Positions 32,501 through 45,495 of a stretch of DNA of 64,000 nt are shown here, in pieces (position 1 is the stretch's first letter; every line of letters starts with the position of its first letter). The notes under the pieces are model-generated. The model ran no database searches. It was given only the letters and a program-made list of their open reading frames with translations, and was not told the DNA's origin. The stretch is from positions 250,501-314,500 of the forward strand of contig NC_061124.1 of NCBI RefSeq assembly GCF_905220365.1. The letters are read 5' to 3'. The DNA is from Vanessa cardui. Lineage: Eukaryota; Arthropoda; Insecta; Lepidoptera; Nymphalidae. The position numbers and the translations under genes were made by a program.

Positions 32501-35500
32501 GAAGTCTAGAGATCGTGACAGAGACAGGGATAAAGAAAGAGGTCGATACTCTCGAGGCGATAGAAAATACGAGCGCGAATCAGAGAGGCGATCGGGCAGG
32601 GACGAGCGGCGTTCCGACAAAGACAGGCGCGACAGGGACAGGGACTGGGATCGGGAAAGACGAGAGAAGGACGACAGCCCCGAAGGCAGACGACACAGAC
32701 GCAGCACTCGAAGCCACCGATACGAGACCGAGGACACCGACTACTACAGCGACCGAGAGAAAAATCGGAGGTGAGTTTTCGACTAATTTACTCGACTACT
32801 CAAAAACGTAATTTCTGACGACTTTGCTGCAGTCGTCAGAAATTACTACCAAAGCCTTCGGATAATTTAACGAAAATTTTCGTAGCAGACAATACAGGGA
32901 GGGGTCGTACACGTCGTCTCGGCCGCCGCGCGGGGACGACAAGGAGCGGCGGCGCCACCACACGCTGGAGCGCGAGCGCCACGACGCCGAGCGCGCGCGC
33001 CGCGAGCGCCCGCGCGACGCCTTCGAGCGCCGCTACCGCGACATCGACCCGCGCAAGTACGCCTCGCTGCGCCGCGAGCGGGACGACGACCGCAGAAAAG
33101 GCGAGTGCCGGCACGCGCTATCCCCTCCCCGCTAGATACTAATCTGTTCGATCGACGCGAAACCTTCTAGCCGACATCATCTGTAGGATTGACGGAAATG
33201 TTATTCTTGTCCTTTTGAACTTCTTCCTCTAATTATTTATTGCACCATTTTTATGCTATTGGTATTCTAGAAAGTATTAGGTGTTAAATTTTGTTTTCTC
33301 AGTAGCTAAATGAGCAATAATCTGTTTAAAAATTACGAAATTCTTGTTCGTATCGCATTACGTCATGTTATTTTATTTTGCAGTCGTAACGTTCAGTGGC
33401 GATGCTAAAACTGGTAGTAGTAAAAGCAAAGGTACATGTGGTTGTATGTAATGCTGTTTGAGCGCACGCGCCGCCCGCGCGGGTGCCGGTGGCGCCTCCG
33501 CTCGCTGCCCGCGTCGCCGCGGCGCCGCCGGCACCCGCGCAGTGGGACTTAACGCATGGCCATTATAATGTGAATTTGTAACATAAATTGCAGTCATTAT
33601 ATGTAATATATATTCACGAACATTTTATTGCTCTAGTCATCAAATAAAATGGTTGATAAGATTATATAGAAAACATTATTTTGTAAATTTAATATTAAAA
33701 GTAAATATAAAAACTAAAAAAAATCCGCTTAAACGTCGATATAATTATAAACTAATTACACGATGTCCTACAGTTAAAGTAAAACACTTAGCATAAAGTA
33801 AATATGACATGTTACAATTTTCACAATATGAAGAGCCAGCATTATGCATGTCATGTGGTTTTTTAGGAATACATTACAAGGGGTTTTCATAAACAGAATG
33901 TATTTACACTACATGTTACATGTCCCATGCCTGGTTATTTTACCAAACCAGGCATGGAAAAAAATAACTGCTTTGTCACAATCGAGGCGATAGAGCATGC
34001 GTTAATTCCATTAATAATAAAAACATCCGTCAACTGGTAACTGGTTCATATTTAAGGAGAGATAAACATTTTTTTCCAAAAAGACTTAAGTTATTTTCAT
34101 GTTGTTTTTATTTAAGCTTCTTCGCATGCTATGCTTATTTCACTTAATATATAAATACTCTTTTTTTCGCTACACTTATTTTTTTTTTAATTTGTAGTAA
34201 ACTTATTTTTTATCAAAAAGGCATTCTTTAACCGAAGAGAAGTCCGATATCATTAATATCAATCTTTACAACGCAACCATGCAATGCACTAGGACTATCA
34301 GCAGATACGAATAGATGACTCAATACATTCTAGAATTCGCAGCTAGAAATATATCGAAGCGACTCGCTCACACGCTGTTGTCTGCAACAGACGACACGTA
34401 CTCGTCGGGCTCGCGCGCCGGCTCGCGCGACGCCACGGCCACCGACGACGAGCCCGACGAGCCGCGCCGCCGCGCGCCCCGCGACGAGCGCCGCCGCCAT
34501 CGCCACCATCACTACTACGATGGTGAACGAGGTACGCCTCACTGCTGCTTACTCATTTGGAGATTATTGTATAAAAGAGCTCCTGACTGTTCATATAATC
34601 TTATTCTTAAATTTTAGAATACAAAATTTAAAAAAAAATACTTGAATTTAAAATAACATAACTATGTACCTCTTTTGGGGCTACCGCGCTAAGCGAAGTC
34701 GAGGATCTAAGTCATAATACGGATGTGGATCGCATTCGATCAACTCCGCGGGAGCAGCAGTGAACGGTTCTCGTGAGTGTTGGATGCAATGCCCTGTGCA
34801 GTGTCGGGCGCGGGCGCGGGCGGCGCGGGCGCGTGGGGCTCGGCGCTGGAGGCGCAGCGCCGCCACTACGAGTACTACGAGCGCCTCCGCCGCACCGACC
34901 CCGCCGCCTACATGCGCCTCTACAAGCAGCTGCTGACGCCCGGCCTCTACGGCAACCTCTACGCGGACGGTGAGCGCCTGCGATACTTGCCGCGGCTGGG
35001 GAGGAAAGAGGAGTCCGTGTTCACCGTTGCCATCATGTTTGTCGCAGGCTACGGCCAGCTCGGCTACGAGGCGCGCGCGGAGGAGCGCGGCAGCGTGCAC
35101 TCGGGCCGCTCCAGCGCCAACGGGCTGAAGCCCGCAGACACGTACGTGCCCACTCCCGCGCCGACTCACCGCATTCGAGTGCGAGCGTGCTCGAATACAA
35201 AAATAATAATTTTAAAGTCCTGTTGTCAAGATAATTTATTTGTAAACAACATTTCCTCTCATGCGTACTTTATACACCACTACCGCCACGATTTTCATGA
35301 TAGTACTTTTAAGCTGTTTACCAGGTCGCGGACTAAAATGGATGAGATGCTTTTGAGTGTTCGAGTCTTAAACTTGGTTAGCAATTTTGAAATTCACTCA
35401 TCTGATTTCTAAAATCGTTAAACCAGACTGTGAAACGGCTTTAATTTAGCATTGAAGGTGGCAAGACTCCTTTTTCTGACGAAAATTTGTAATGTAAATA

Positions 35501-38500
35501 TTTGGTTTTAATAATAATATGCTTTCATTTTCACAACCCATATTATTAAAAGAATAACCAATCACTGGCCACATCATGGGTAAATAACACTATGGATATG
35601 GAAATATAAAATTCATTTTATATTTCGAAATGCGAAAATACTTTGAGTCCGTCCCATATGTGATGTATGACTGGAAAAAGTATCGACTCTCTACTTTACA
35701 AGTACTGACTGGATTCAGAATATATTCGCATACGAATTATTAATACTCTCATTACAAACCACTTTACCGTAACCAAATATTTCGCACGTCCCTAAACAAA
35801 AGAGAGCAGTGAATGAGACGACAAGACGTTGCGGTAAGGTGGGTTGGGGGGTTGGGGGGTTGGTAATGACGGCTTGGCATGCGTCGCGTGCCGTGCGCGC
35901 CGTGCACTCAGTCCGCTTGCCGCAGGTACTACGGCGGGCCGCGGGGCGCGCGCGACGCCCTCTCGCTGCGCACCGACCTCTCCGACAGGTAACGCATGCG
36001 CACGTCTCCCGCTCACAAGTATCGCTCCACATATTATTTGTTTCACTAACTATTATCATTTTGTCATCTGCACTCCACATCAGCTCTAACATACACGTAT
36101 CTGTGTCGCTTGCAACGTACCCACTGTATGTACTTTGTAGCATAGTGATCGTAAACTAGCGGTTCGCGGTAGACCGCGGTGCACTCCGCCCAACGATTCT
36201 GACGTGTGTCCCGACGCAGGGAGCTGACGACGGACATGTCGCTGAACCTGCACCTCGACGAGTCCACCGTGCGCTCCGAGCGGATGACGCCCTTCAAGTA
36301 CTCCACGGCGCACGTCAAGGTAGGCCGCGGCGCGGAGGGCGCGGAGAGCGCGGAGAGCGCGGAGAGCGCGGAGAGCTGAGGCGCACTGACCGAGGCGTGT
36401 CCGCAGGGCGTGCTGGGCGCGCGCGCGCTGGTGCTGCTGAGCGCGGGCTGGCCGGTGGACGGGCGCGCGCCGCCGCTGCAGCTGCTGCCGCTGGCGCGCC
36501 TGCTGCAGCGCGACCCCGCCGCCGCCGCGCTCGCCGCCTACCCGGGCCCGCTGATCCGAGGTGCCGCCTCGCCCCCGCGACCCGCCACCCCGCCGCTGGC
36601 CCCCTACTGACCGCCTGCCCTGTCCAGGTGTGACCCACAAGAAGAGCGTAGTGGAGTACTGCGAGTCGCGCGTGCGCAGTGCGCGCCAGCACGACGGCGG
36701 GGACGTCATCGGCTACGCGCTGCTGTGGGACCTGCTGGCGCTGATGCTGCGACAGAACGGAGTGAGCATAAGCACTACCAGTGTCCCTGTATCGGAAATA
36801 TTTTATTACGGAAACCCATGAAATTGTCTTAAACATTAAATAGTTTTTAGTCACCTGCGTTTCCAATATATATACATACAAATTTCCACATTTGAAAATT
36901 TCTATATTTAAATGAACCGGTTCATTATAAAACGCCGAGCGTGCCTCACTAAGGTGTCGATTTTGATAATTTTTCAGGTGGTCGTTGGTTCGGACGTTGC
37001 CGAGTTGCTAATGAAGAACACGAAGGAGTTCGAGTACAAGATCCCTTCCGACAAGGGCACAGGTACGACTGCTGCTCACCCTCACATCTCACGGGTAGCG
37101 TAAGTGCAAGTAGTCACAATACAATATGGCTCGGGTACCATCACAGGACACTAATTATTGTAAAAAACAGCATTGTACATTAGTGTATTTGAAAAGAGCA
37201 ACTTTGCGAGTTTCCAACGTTCCTTCTCGCCGGAAACTGCTCCGATACGCTGATGGTGTATCAATATTGAGGATTCATAAACGCTGTAATGTATAAAAAA
37301 GTTGCTTTGATTTGAAATAAGTTGCCAATGTTGACTATTGAAATACATTACTCCGTAATATATGTCATTTGAGCTACGGCAGACCCACACCTACTTGTTC
37401 CTTTTGCAGAGAAGGGGGGCTCGTTGTCTTCAGGTTGTGTCGAGGCAGAGGGGGAGGAGGACGGGGAGTGCGACTTGCCCTCGATGCTGGGTGAGTCCGA
37501 ATCGACTCTGTCGACTAATTAAACTTCGTTAGTCTATAATTTTACTCCGATATTTCGACACGGAGTTTTAAAAACGATTCTGATAAATAACGTTCGTGCG
37601 ATTGCAGCGGAAGAGGATGCAAAAGCTAAACCCGTCGTCGACGAAAAAGAGGCGCTGGAGCGCTACCGGGAGTATCTGCTCTACGGCAACCGGCAGGAGG
37701 CCCTGGGTGAGTCGGAGATCTCAGGAGTGGGTCCTCATTCGTAATGATCTACAGAGTGGCCGAGCACGCCCCAGCGTAACCAACGCGTGTCCCGCAGAGT
37801 ACGCCATGGACTGCGGCCTGTGGGGCCACGCGCTGCAGCTGGCGGCGCACGGCGAGCGGCGCGCGCGGGCCGCCGTCAGCGCGCGCTTCGTGGCCTCGCT
37901 GGCGCGCCGCGACCCGCTGCACTCGCTCTACGCCGCGCTGGCGCTGCGCGCGCCGCCCCTACTAGCCGTGAGTGCCCGCCCGCCTCTGGCCGTTGCCGGC
38001 TCGCTCGGTCCGAGTATTCAACCCGCCACGTTGCAGGGCGCGGCCGACCCGCGCTGGGGCGACTGGCGCCCGCACGCCGCCATGCTGCTCGCCAACGCCA
38101 GCGCGCGCCCCGACCACGACCGCCGCACCATGACGCAGCTCGGTGAGACCCGCGTCGCCGGCTTCTATATTTGGAGATAACTCCCGATCGCAACCGTTAC
38201 ACGCCAAACGATGCTCGGCCAGGCGACACGCTCAACGCGCGCGGGTTGACGTACTCCGCGCAGTTCTGCTACCTGTCCGCGGGCGAGCCCTTCGCCCCGC
38301 ACCCGCTGGCGCCCCTGCGGCCCCCCGGCGACCCCGCCGCGCCCGCCTCCGCCCCGCGCCTCTCGCTGCTGCTGGCCGACCCGCGCGCTACCACGCTGGC
38401 GCGCTTCGCCACCAACGAGGCGATATTCGCCACCGAGATATACGAGTACGCGCTGTCGCTCAGCTCGGCGCAGCAGGACCACGTTCTGGACGAGCTGACG

Positions 38501-41500
38501 GTGTACAAGCTGGTTCTGGCGACGCGGCTGGCGGACGCGGGCCAGTGCGAGCGCGCGCTGCGCTACGCCGAGCGCGCCGCGCGCGCGCTCACGCGGCCCA
38601 CGCGCCGCGCGCCCGCGCTCACGCTGGCCGTGGCGCAGCTGGCCGACCGCCTCAAGTACTACGACCCCGCGCTGCACGACGACGCGCCCGACGACGCGGG
38701 CTCGGCGCCCGACGACGCCAGCGCCGACGCGTCGCCGCGCCACCAGCGCTGGCTGCACGACCTGCACGCCGTGGCCGCACAGCTGTCGGTGCGTGCCGCC
38801 CCCACACCCCGCCCCCCGCGCCGCGCTCGTGCCGCGCCCCGCTCACGCTCTGTCTCGTGTCGCAGGCGGAGGCGTCGCAGCAGCACACGCCGCAGCACCG
38901 CGCCGAGCCCTGCGCGGAGCCCTACGCCGAGCCCTACGCCGACGGGCCGCAGTACGCTCAGTGGGACCAGGTTGGTGTTTCGTGTTTATGTTACCAGGAC
39001 ATGTTTGCACATTAAGTGATAGTATCTATTCTGTAGAGCGGGCGATGTAAGTAGGATATATTATGGACATGTACGAAATTAATATGAAAAAAGTTATTAT
39101 TTGATTCTTCCATTCTAATAAAATAATTCGATACTATTGACAGTTTATCTTTACTTATTAATTTCAGACCCTTCAGCAGACGCAGCCGATTCAAAAGTAT
39201 CCTGATCCCGTCGAAGAGACCCCCGACTATGCTGCGCAATACTACCAGCAGCAGCAAGACCAGCTGCAGCAACATCAGCAGTTTCAGCCGCAGCCGCAGC
39301 CGCCAGTCCCGGAGGCCGCACCGGAGCAGCACCACCAGCAGCAGCAGCAGCAGCACTACGAGTCGCAGTACGGGTACGAGGAACACGCGCAGTCCTACGC
39401 GGACCCGTACTGGCAGCCCGACACGCACTACGGCTACAACGAGGTGAGTCGCCACTCCGCATTACGTTTAACTACACGCGGTTCGCTTCATCGTTAGCGA
39501 TGCTCATCTCTACAACATTTGAAGTCAGTTTCGTTGCGTTCGGCCACAGTGAAATATTTATGGTTAAATTTCGTCCTTCGAGATAACAGAACCATCGTTT
39601 TGTTGCAAGCTTTTTGATTTCATCCCGGTCACACGATATTTACCGTAAGATCCGAGCTTTGACTAAAACGGCTTTTTCCGTTCTCCCGCGTCGAAGAATT
39701 AAACGCTAAGAATAATCCGCGATTCCGCACGAACGTCGCCCCGGTGCCAGTGACGCTCATAACATGTGTGTGCAAGTGTGCTAACGCGTGTTGTGGGGGC
39801 AGCCCGCGCCGCCCCCGGCCGGCCTGCGGCGGCGCCGCGCGCCCGCCGGGCCCCCCGCCGTGCCGCCGGGCCCCCCGCCCCGCTCCCGCTACGGCGCCGT
39901 GATCGGCAACACCGTGGAGTCGTGGGCCCGCAGCGAGGCGTCGCGGCGCGCGCTGCGGCCGCTCGTGTTCGGCGGCACGTTCCCCATCGACGAGCCCGAG
40001 GAGGAGGGGGGGGACGAGGGCGCGCGCGGGCGCCTGCGCGAGACGGTGGAGCGCAGCGTGCGGCGCTTCGAGTCGCTGCTGGCGCGGCGCGCGCCGAGCA
40101 CGTTCGCCATCGACGAGCCGCTGGCCCTGCGCGCCCGCCCGCCGCGCGACGCGCACGCGCGCTACTGCGTGGCCGCGCCGCGCACGTACGACGTCGACGC
40201 GCCGCTCTAGTGCATTTAGATTTACATTTGTTTCGTTCGTTATTTATTACAAATATTTATTCGTTGCGCGATATTCCGCTGGTCAAAATATCGCTTCACC
40301 TTGCTGTCCTGTGATATGAAGGATCTGATCTATTTTTGTTTAATTTAAAATTGAAATACACTAGGCGTCTCCTCGACGAGCGCTCGAAACGATGTTCTTG
40401 CATTTGAATTATCCGTTCGTTGTTCTAATACTTGTTTGACCGCACGAGCTGACGTAGTCTACGATATTGCGTTGCTGTCGTAGAGGCACCCACTAACTGT
40501 ATGTGTACTGTCCTGTAGTGTTGGCAATAAATGGTTACTAAAAATTATAGTCTTTTTATTGACCCACGGCTTAAAGATTTCTCATAGAGCTGATAACGAG
40601 CCGACACGCCGGACTGCGGCGAACGAAACCACACCCGGCTCGTCGTCCGACGAGCGGGCGGTTCGAGGCTATCATCTCGGTGAAAAATCTTTCGGAGAAA
40701 CAATGATCCCACTACGTAGCGCGAGGTCGAAATAGTTTCAGAACTAACGACAACCTCGCCCGCACCAAGCGAACACAACAATAAATCGAATCGCTCAGTT
40801 CAACCTGCCCTCAATACTCGCTCAAGATTCCCCCTGATATACTAAAATGTTTTGTACTGTCGCTGTTCCCCTCGTATTTAAAAACACAATAAAGCGAAAC
40901 GCTAACCGAAGCATTAACGCGGTGTGTCGGCAGGGCGGCGCCAGCGCGCCCACCATCACCATGCCCGGCGCGCCGCGCGCCCCGCGCGCCGACGAGCGCC
41001 CCGCCTCCGCCGACGTGAGTACTGCGTCACGCTGCCGACGCCCTTCCCATCCCAACTTGACGAAACGGAGTATTTGCTACTCCATCAGTCTTGCTTGACA
41101 TTACACATTTCGAGCGTGCTAAATAGTATCTTTACAAGATAAAGTTTATTTTTTATGAAATCATCATTTGTTCACCGCGAGTACTCGTCCGCGTTGAACT
41201 TTACGTTGTTGTATATGTTGTCATTGGCATCGCAGCAGGCCGATCGGGACTCCGACAGTCCGCAGTCCACCGGCAAGGAGAGCAAGGGCGAGGGCGGCGC
41301 CAAGGGCGAGCGGCGTGGCGCGGGAGGGAGCGCCGGCGGCGGCGGCGGCGGCTGGCTCGGCGGAATCCTCACCAAGCTGTCGCTGCGGGCCCCCAACCAG
41401 ATGATCCTGCCCGACGACACCAACCCCACCGTGAGTCTGCCCACACTCTCCTCGCTAAATATGCCCACTCTAATGTGATGTAGCCCTCGACACTCGTACC

Positions 41501-43247
41501 TCAGTCACCCTCTCCGGCTGGACTGTTCATTGTTATAGCTCCCGTATTTTACTAAAACATATTTAATACATATAGGTATATAGTTAATTATACATTTAGT
41601 ATATGAGAAGGTATTGAACAATAAAATTTTATACAATGTATTAATATCGACCTAACGTGTACTTATAACTATAACACATAGTATATGTAATTAAATTTAA
41701 TATGTTCTTATAAACTAACACTTATGTACTTTATATATGTATGTACAAATATATGTAAGAGTTTCTGCGGTACACGCTCGCTGTATTGTGATAGATTGTA
41801 AACCTAATAAAGTTTGTCCCCGATTTATGTCTTTTATTATTTCTAGCACTTCTTATTAAACTTTAACGAAAACGAGAGGTAAGTGCTCGTCTTGGCGTGC
41901 GATAGATTACAGATATCGGCCATAAATAATCGGACACGTCCGCCCGAGCACGGCCCGAGCACGAGGCGCCGGCGGGCCGTGCTCGGGCGGGCGTGCTCAG
42001 TGCGTGTGCGTGCGCAGATCGTGTGGGACGAGCAGCACAAGCGCTGGCGGGACACGGACGCCGCCGACGCCGACGCGCCCGCCCCGCCGCCGCCGCCGCC
42101 CACGGGACTGTGAGGATATTCTTTTGTTCAGTATTAATAAATATTTACTATGAGATCTTGTCAAAATAATAGATTTTCTGAAAATATCTAAATCTAGCTC
42201 GTTCATTTTCTTAGTATTCACTAACGCTCTAGCTTGCTTGCAAACGCAGCGTGAATGCTAAAAATAGGAACGAGCTAGAACTATAACGCAGTCATTAAAA
42301 ATACGAAGACCCGTAGAGTACCGATGAAAGAAATTCGGCGAGCCTTCAATCGTTGCTTTGATATACTCGGTGCACTTTACTCGGAGCGTTAAAGAAAATA
42401 CACGATCACATCGCACTTGCAGGACCACCTCGACCCCGCTGCAGTCGCCGGCGCTCGGCGCGCCCCCGGCCGGGCCCGTGTCCAACATCTTCAAAATGCA
42501 GAAAGGACGACGTGAGTGCCCACGTGCCCACAAGTAACACCCCGGCCCCGACTGACCCCGCACCTCACCCTCCACCTCGGCCCGCAGACATCAAGAAGTC
42601 GTACGTGGACGTGCTGAACCCGGCCGGCGCGCGCCCCGCCGCCGCCGCGCCCGCTCCCGCTCCCGCGCCCGCGCCTGCCCCCGCGCCCGCGCCCGCCGAG
42701 TACTTCGTGCCCGCGCCGCCCGCGCCGCAGGTGACCGCCCGGCCCCGCCTGCCTCCGTCCCCTCTCCCCTCCCGCTGATCCTCCCTGACCGTTCCTATGT
42801 AATGTTCAGCGAGTGCTCGAGCCGGTGCGAGTATGTATTCCGCCCTCCCCCGAGGACTCCCCTCTTCCCACCCCGACGCCACCGCCGACGGAGGTACGAG
42901 CGCTCTTCCTTTCGATTTTATTAAAATACGTTCGTGAGTCTGTAAACTTTCGCTTCCCTCCGATACTGAGTACTATATAAAATATTAGTTGAAAATATAC
43001 TACCTGAAAAGTCTTAATGAAAATATGTATAATTCCATGCATCCAGGGAGCCGATAGAGTACCGAATGGTCACTAGCGGCAGGTACAAGTACATAAATGT
43101 CTCACTTATAAGATTATTAGCTGAATAATATGTGTGTATACAATGTATATGTGTATATTAATCACCGAACTTTAAAAAAATCAGGGCGGCATCTACGACC
43201 CGACGCTGATCGCGGCCAACAACGACGATTTCCGAAGTGGGATTTAA
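29565..43247 (+). CDS. Sec16: Sec16, ER exit site / COPII scaffold (long form)
   Basis: Sec16 marks ER exit sites and organises COPII coat assembly through Sec13, Sec23 and Sec24. In-phase exons: 29565-29636, 29886-32770, 32889-33100, 33384-33431, 34391-34531, 34802-34969, 35048-35141, 35926-35988, 36220-36319, 36407-36560, 36628-36761, 36978-37062, 37410-37490, 37608-37706, 37798-37967, 38037-38142, 38223-38788, 38866-38970, 39168-39443, 40934-41014, 41239-41430, 42018-42109, 42423-42511, 42588-42730, 42810-42893, 43185-43247: 2100 residues. The N-terminus is disordered, with polyQ (about 111-125), three PPPGLxRM-type repeats (617, 644, 713) and an Arg/Asp/Ser-rich block. The central conserved domain starts near 1228 (SLNLHLDESTVRSERMTPF; THKKSVVEYCESR; GLWGHALQLAAHG). 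The C-terminus has LPDDTNP-IVWDEQHKRW and KKSYVDVLNPAG, as in human SEC16A. Exon 3 uses a GC donor. An alternative last exon lies at 39803-40210. Single exons may be misplaced; the gene identity is firm. Confidence 0.9.
36333..36376. repeat. 9-bp tandem repeat in a short Sec16 intron
   Basis: About five copies of a gagagcgcg unit fill much of the 87-bp intron between two central-domain exons. Confidence 0.75.
39803..40210 (+). CDS. Alternative terminal exon of Sec16
   Basis: A clear acceptor (gggggcag) opens a frame in phase with the preceding exon. It runs 135 codons to TAG at 40208-40210, and AATAAA follows at 40526-40531. No convincing donor lies before the stop. Both the exon before it (ending 39443) and the next one (from 40934) are in phase 0, so it can be skipped. 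Use of this exon gives a 1988-residue Sec16 lacking the C-terminal KKSYVDVLNP part. The encoded sequence (YGAVIGNTVESW...FAIDEPLALR) is GC-rich and matches nothing that I recognise. It could instead be an internal exon with a weak donor. Confidence 0.6.
   Translation, partial: PAPPPAGLRRRRAPAGPPAVPPGPPPRSRYGAVIGNTVESWARSEASRRALRPLVFGGTFPIDEPEEEGGDEGARGRLRETVERSVRRFESLLARRAPSTFAIDEPLALRARPPRDAHARYCVAAPRTYDVDAPL
40211..40933. other. 3' UTR of short Sec16 form / intron of long form
   Basis: No coding frame is supported. AATAAA at 40526-40531 lies 316 bp after the short-form stop. Confidence 0.5.
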
Positions 43248-45191
43248 ATTTGCTACAGCAATATCGATGGATTCAAATTTAGAACTCGCGAAAATATTCC
43301 TTTAAATAATATGAAAAGACAGGGTTGTTATAGTAATTATTAAATATTAGCTTAAGGATACACCGGCACACCAGCGCGAGCGAACGATACGAGCGACGTC
43401 ACAATCCTCAATCCGCAGTGAGCGACCGCGAAATCGCTTCGCTTTCCTTCGTCAGTTCGGTCGCGCAGATGTGTTCAAAGCTTTAGAACTTGTTATTTTT
43501 ATGTTACTATAACATATTACATTCCTCTATAGATTTACAAAATCTTAATTTTTAAAGCATAATCGTTATAACGAATATTCTGTACGTAACAACCCTGAAT
43601 CGCACTCCACAATGGTCGACTAGAGCATTGGGCACACGCAAGTTTTGGATCAACGGCCACGCGTCTTTGACGAAACTTAAAGCGTGTCACTTTAACGATA
43701 TTCAAATTCGCTTGTCAACAGAATTTTGTGTACATTTTATAAGTAGAGATTTTAAATTTGTTATTTTTATAAAGTTATGGTCATACTAGTCTTAGATACC
43801 GCGATTTACTTGTGTCGTGCTGAGGCCCGGTCGTGACCTTAACTATGAAATGTTTGCTAATCTGTTTCAACGCAGGCGTTTAATTCTACGAGGCAATAAA
43901 TGATTAGAAAAAGTATACAATTGTAAAAATCAATGAAATGATTATCAATGTGTATGTTTTATACATCCAAATAAAATAAATTATAATCGAGTGAGAATAA
44001 AATTTTGTAAAAATTATGTTTAATAAATGTTTTAACTGTAAAGGTCAACAAATCGTGTTGACGCTTGGCATTAATACGATTATCCGGATCGTTGACATTC
44101 GTAAATGTATTAGCGACCATACACGCCTGCGTCACCAAGCGAAGCGGAAGGGGTAGAAACCTATTTTGTTTATGTTTGTATTTTGCTTCCTGGTAGACCC
44201 TCCGCTTAGTATCGCTGGTTTGTTCGAGGGAGGACAACTATGTTCTCATTCCGACTCCGAGTTAGATGTCTTACTTTGTCTAATTTAGTGCTATCTCTGT
44301 TAATGTCTTATTTCGTTGAAATGTTCCCCCTGTTCTGGACGTTGAATTTTATTATTTAAAAACAGAAGATATATAAACAAAAGTATCGTTATCTGTTTTT
44401 GTCATTCGCAAGAAAAACAGGTCATACCAGGAGTCGTCTAATGGTAACACTATTTTAGAATAGATTAAATGAATTTTTATTATTATATAAATTGAAAATA
44501 AAATTGGTATTATATTTATATTAATATAATTCTTTACCTTTTATCTCTTAGAATCTTGTTCCTTTCAATTATTTTCTTTTAAATTATGGTGCAATAGAAT
44601 CGGTCTTCATTTTTTTTTCATCTCAATTATAGACAATAAACGTTAGAAATCTTCTAGAATATTTTTTCTTTAGACATTTTCATTTTATTGTTGTATGTAA
44701 AAAAATAAGATTTAAAGGTTATGTACAGATAATGTTGTTTTATATATCGAGAAAGGTAAGAGGGTGAGGCAGGTTGTATAGAGGTAGGGGGTAGGGGGAG
44801 GTCGTAGCGACGGACTGGAACTACTATGTTCGTGTATTTGTATAAAGGTGTAATGATGACGAATGTCTGTATATTTGACGCTCGCGGCAAGCAACGTGTA
44901 TTCCGTAATGTATTATAATAATTCATCTTATTGAAATTATTTAAATAAATTGTTTATGTTAATGCTTATAATGTCTTTTATTCTTTTCGTCTTCATATTA
45001 TATAAATCATCGCATCTACTTTCCACTTCCTCGTACGTTCACATTTTTACATAGAGTTAATTAAGGGAAAATATTATTATTTATTTATATGAACATAAAA
45101 ATTACATTAATTTATTAGAAGGATTTCTTTTAAATTGTACTTTTATATAAAAATATATATTGAAGTACTATCCTCAACGAACGGTCACATG
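43248..45191. other. Sec16 long-form 3' UTR and intergenic DNA
   Basis: No coding sequence is supported. A candidate AATAAA lies near 43896. A minus-strand AATAAA at 45111-45116 probably serves the small frame to the right. Confidence 0.45.
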
Positions 45192-45326
45192 TCAAATATT
45201 AAAATTATCTTGGTCATCTTCACCATCCGCGGCGGTCAGAAATTGCAACACCGACACAGCAATAGTGCCAACCACGAACAGCCCCATCAGCAACGAGCAC
45301 ACGAGCAGGCCTTTGGTCATAGCCAT
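45192..45326 (-). CDS. Possible 44-residue single-pass membrane microprotein
   Basis: Not recognised. The frame encodes a short basic start (MAMTKG), about 25 hydrophobic residues (LLVCSLLMGLFVVGTIAVSV and on), then an acidic tail (ADGEDDQDNFNI). The start context (aataATGG) is good. An upstream in-frame ATG would add a weak N-terminal extension. Minus-strand AATAAA signals lie on both sides (45389-45394 upstream, 45111-45116 downstream), so it could be its own short transcript or part of an extended 3' UTR of the protease homologue. The amino acid layout is not random-looking, but conservation is untested. Confidence 0.4.
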   Translation of the reverse strand: MAMTKGLLVCSLLMGLFVVGTIAVSVLQFLTAADGEDDQDNFNI

Positions 45327-45495
45327 TATTAAAAATAAAGGTAAATAAAGAAAAGAAAGTGACTCTTTCAAAAATGACATGCGTCAATTTTATTCTTTTT
45401 TAACGCAAACAATAGGCGTCACACGAGACGTCCCGTCGACGAGAGAATAGAAGCTCGCACATATCGAGATATCGAGTCGGTACCGGTGAATAGAA

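Noticed and set aside
32390..32737. Ser/Leu/Arg-rich minus-strand frame
   Set aside because: It is the complement of the Sec16 Arg/Asp-rich block and has no independent support.
43047..43080. An extra Sec16 exon (gggagccgatagag...)
   Set aside because: In the required phase it meets a stop codon, and skipping it keeps the frame.
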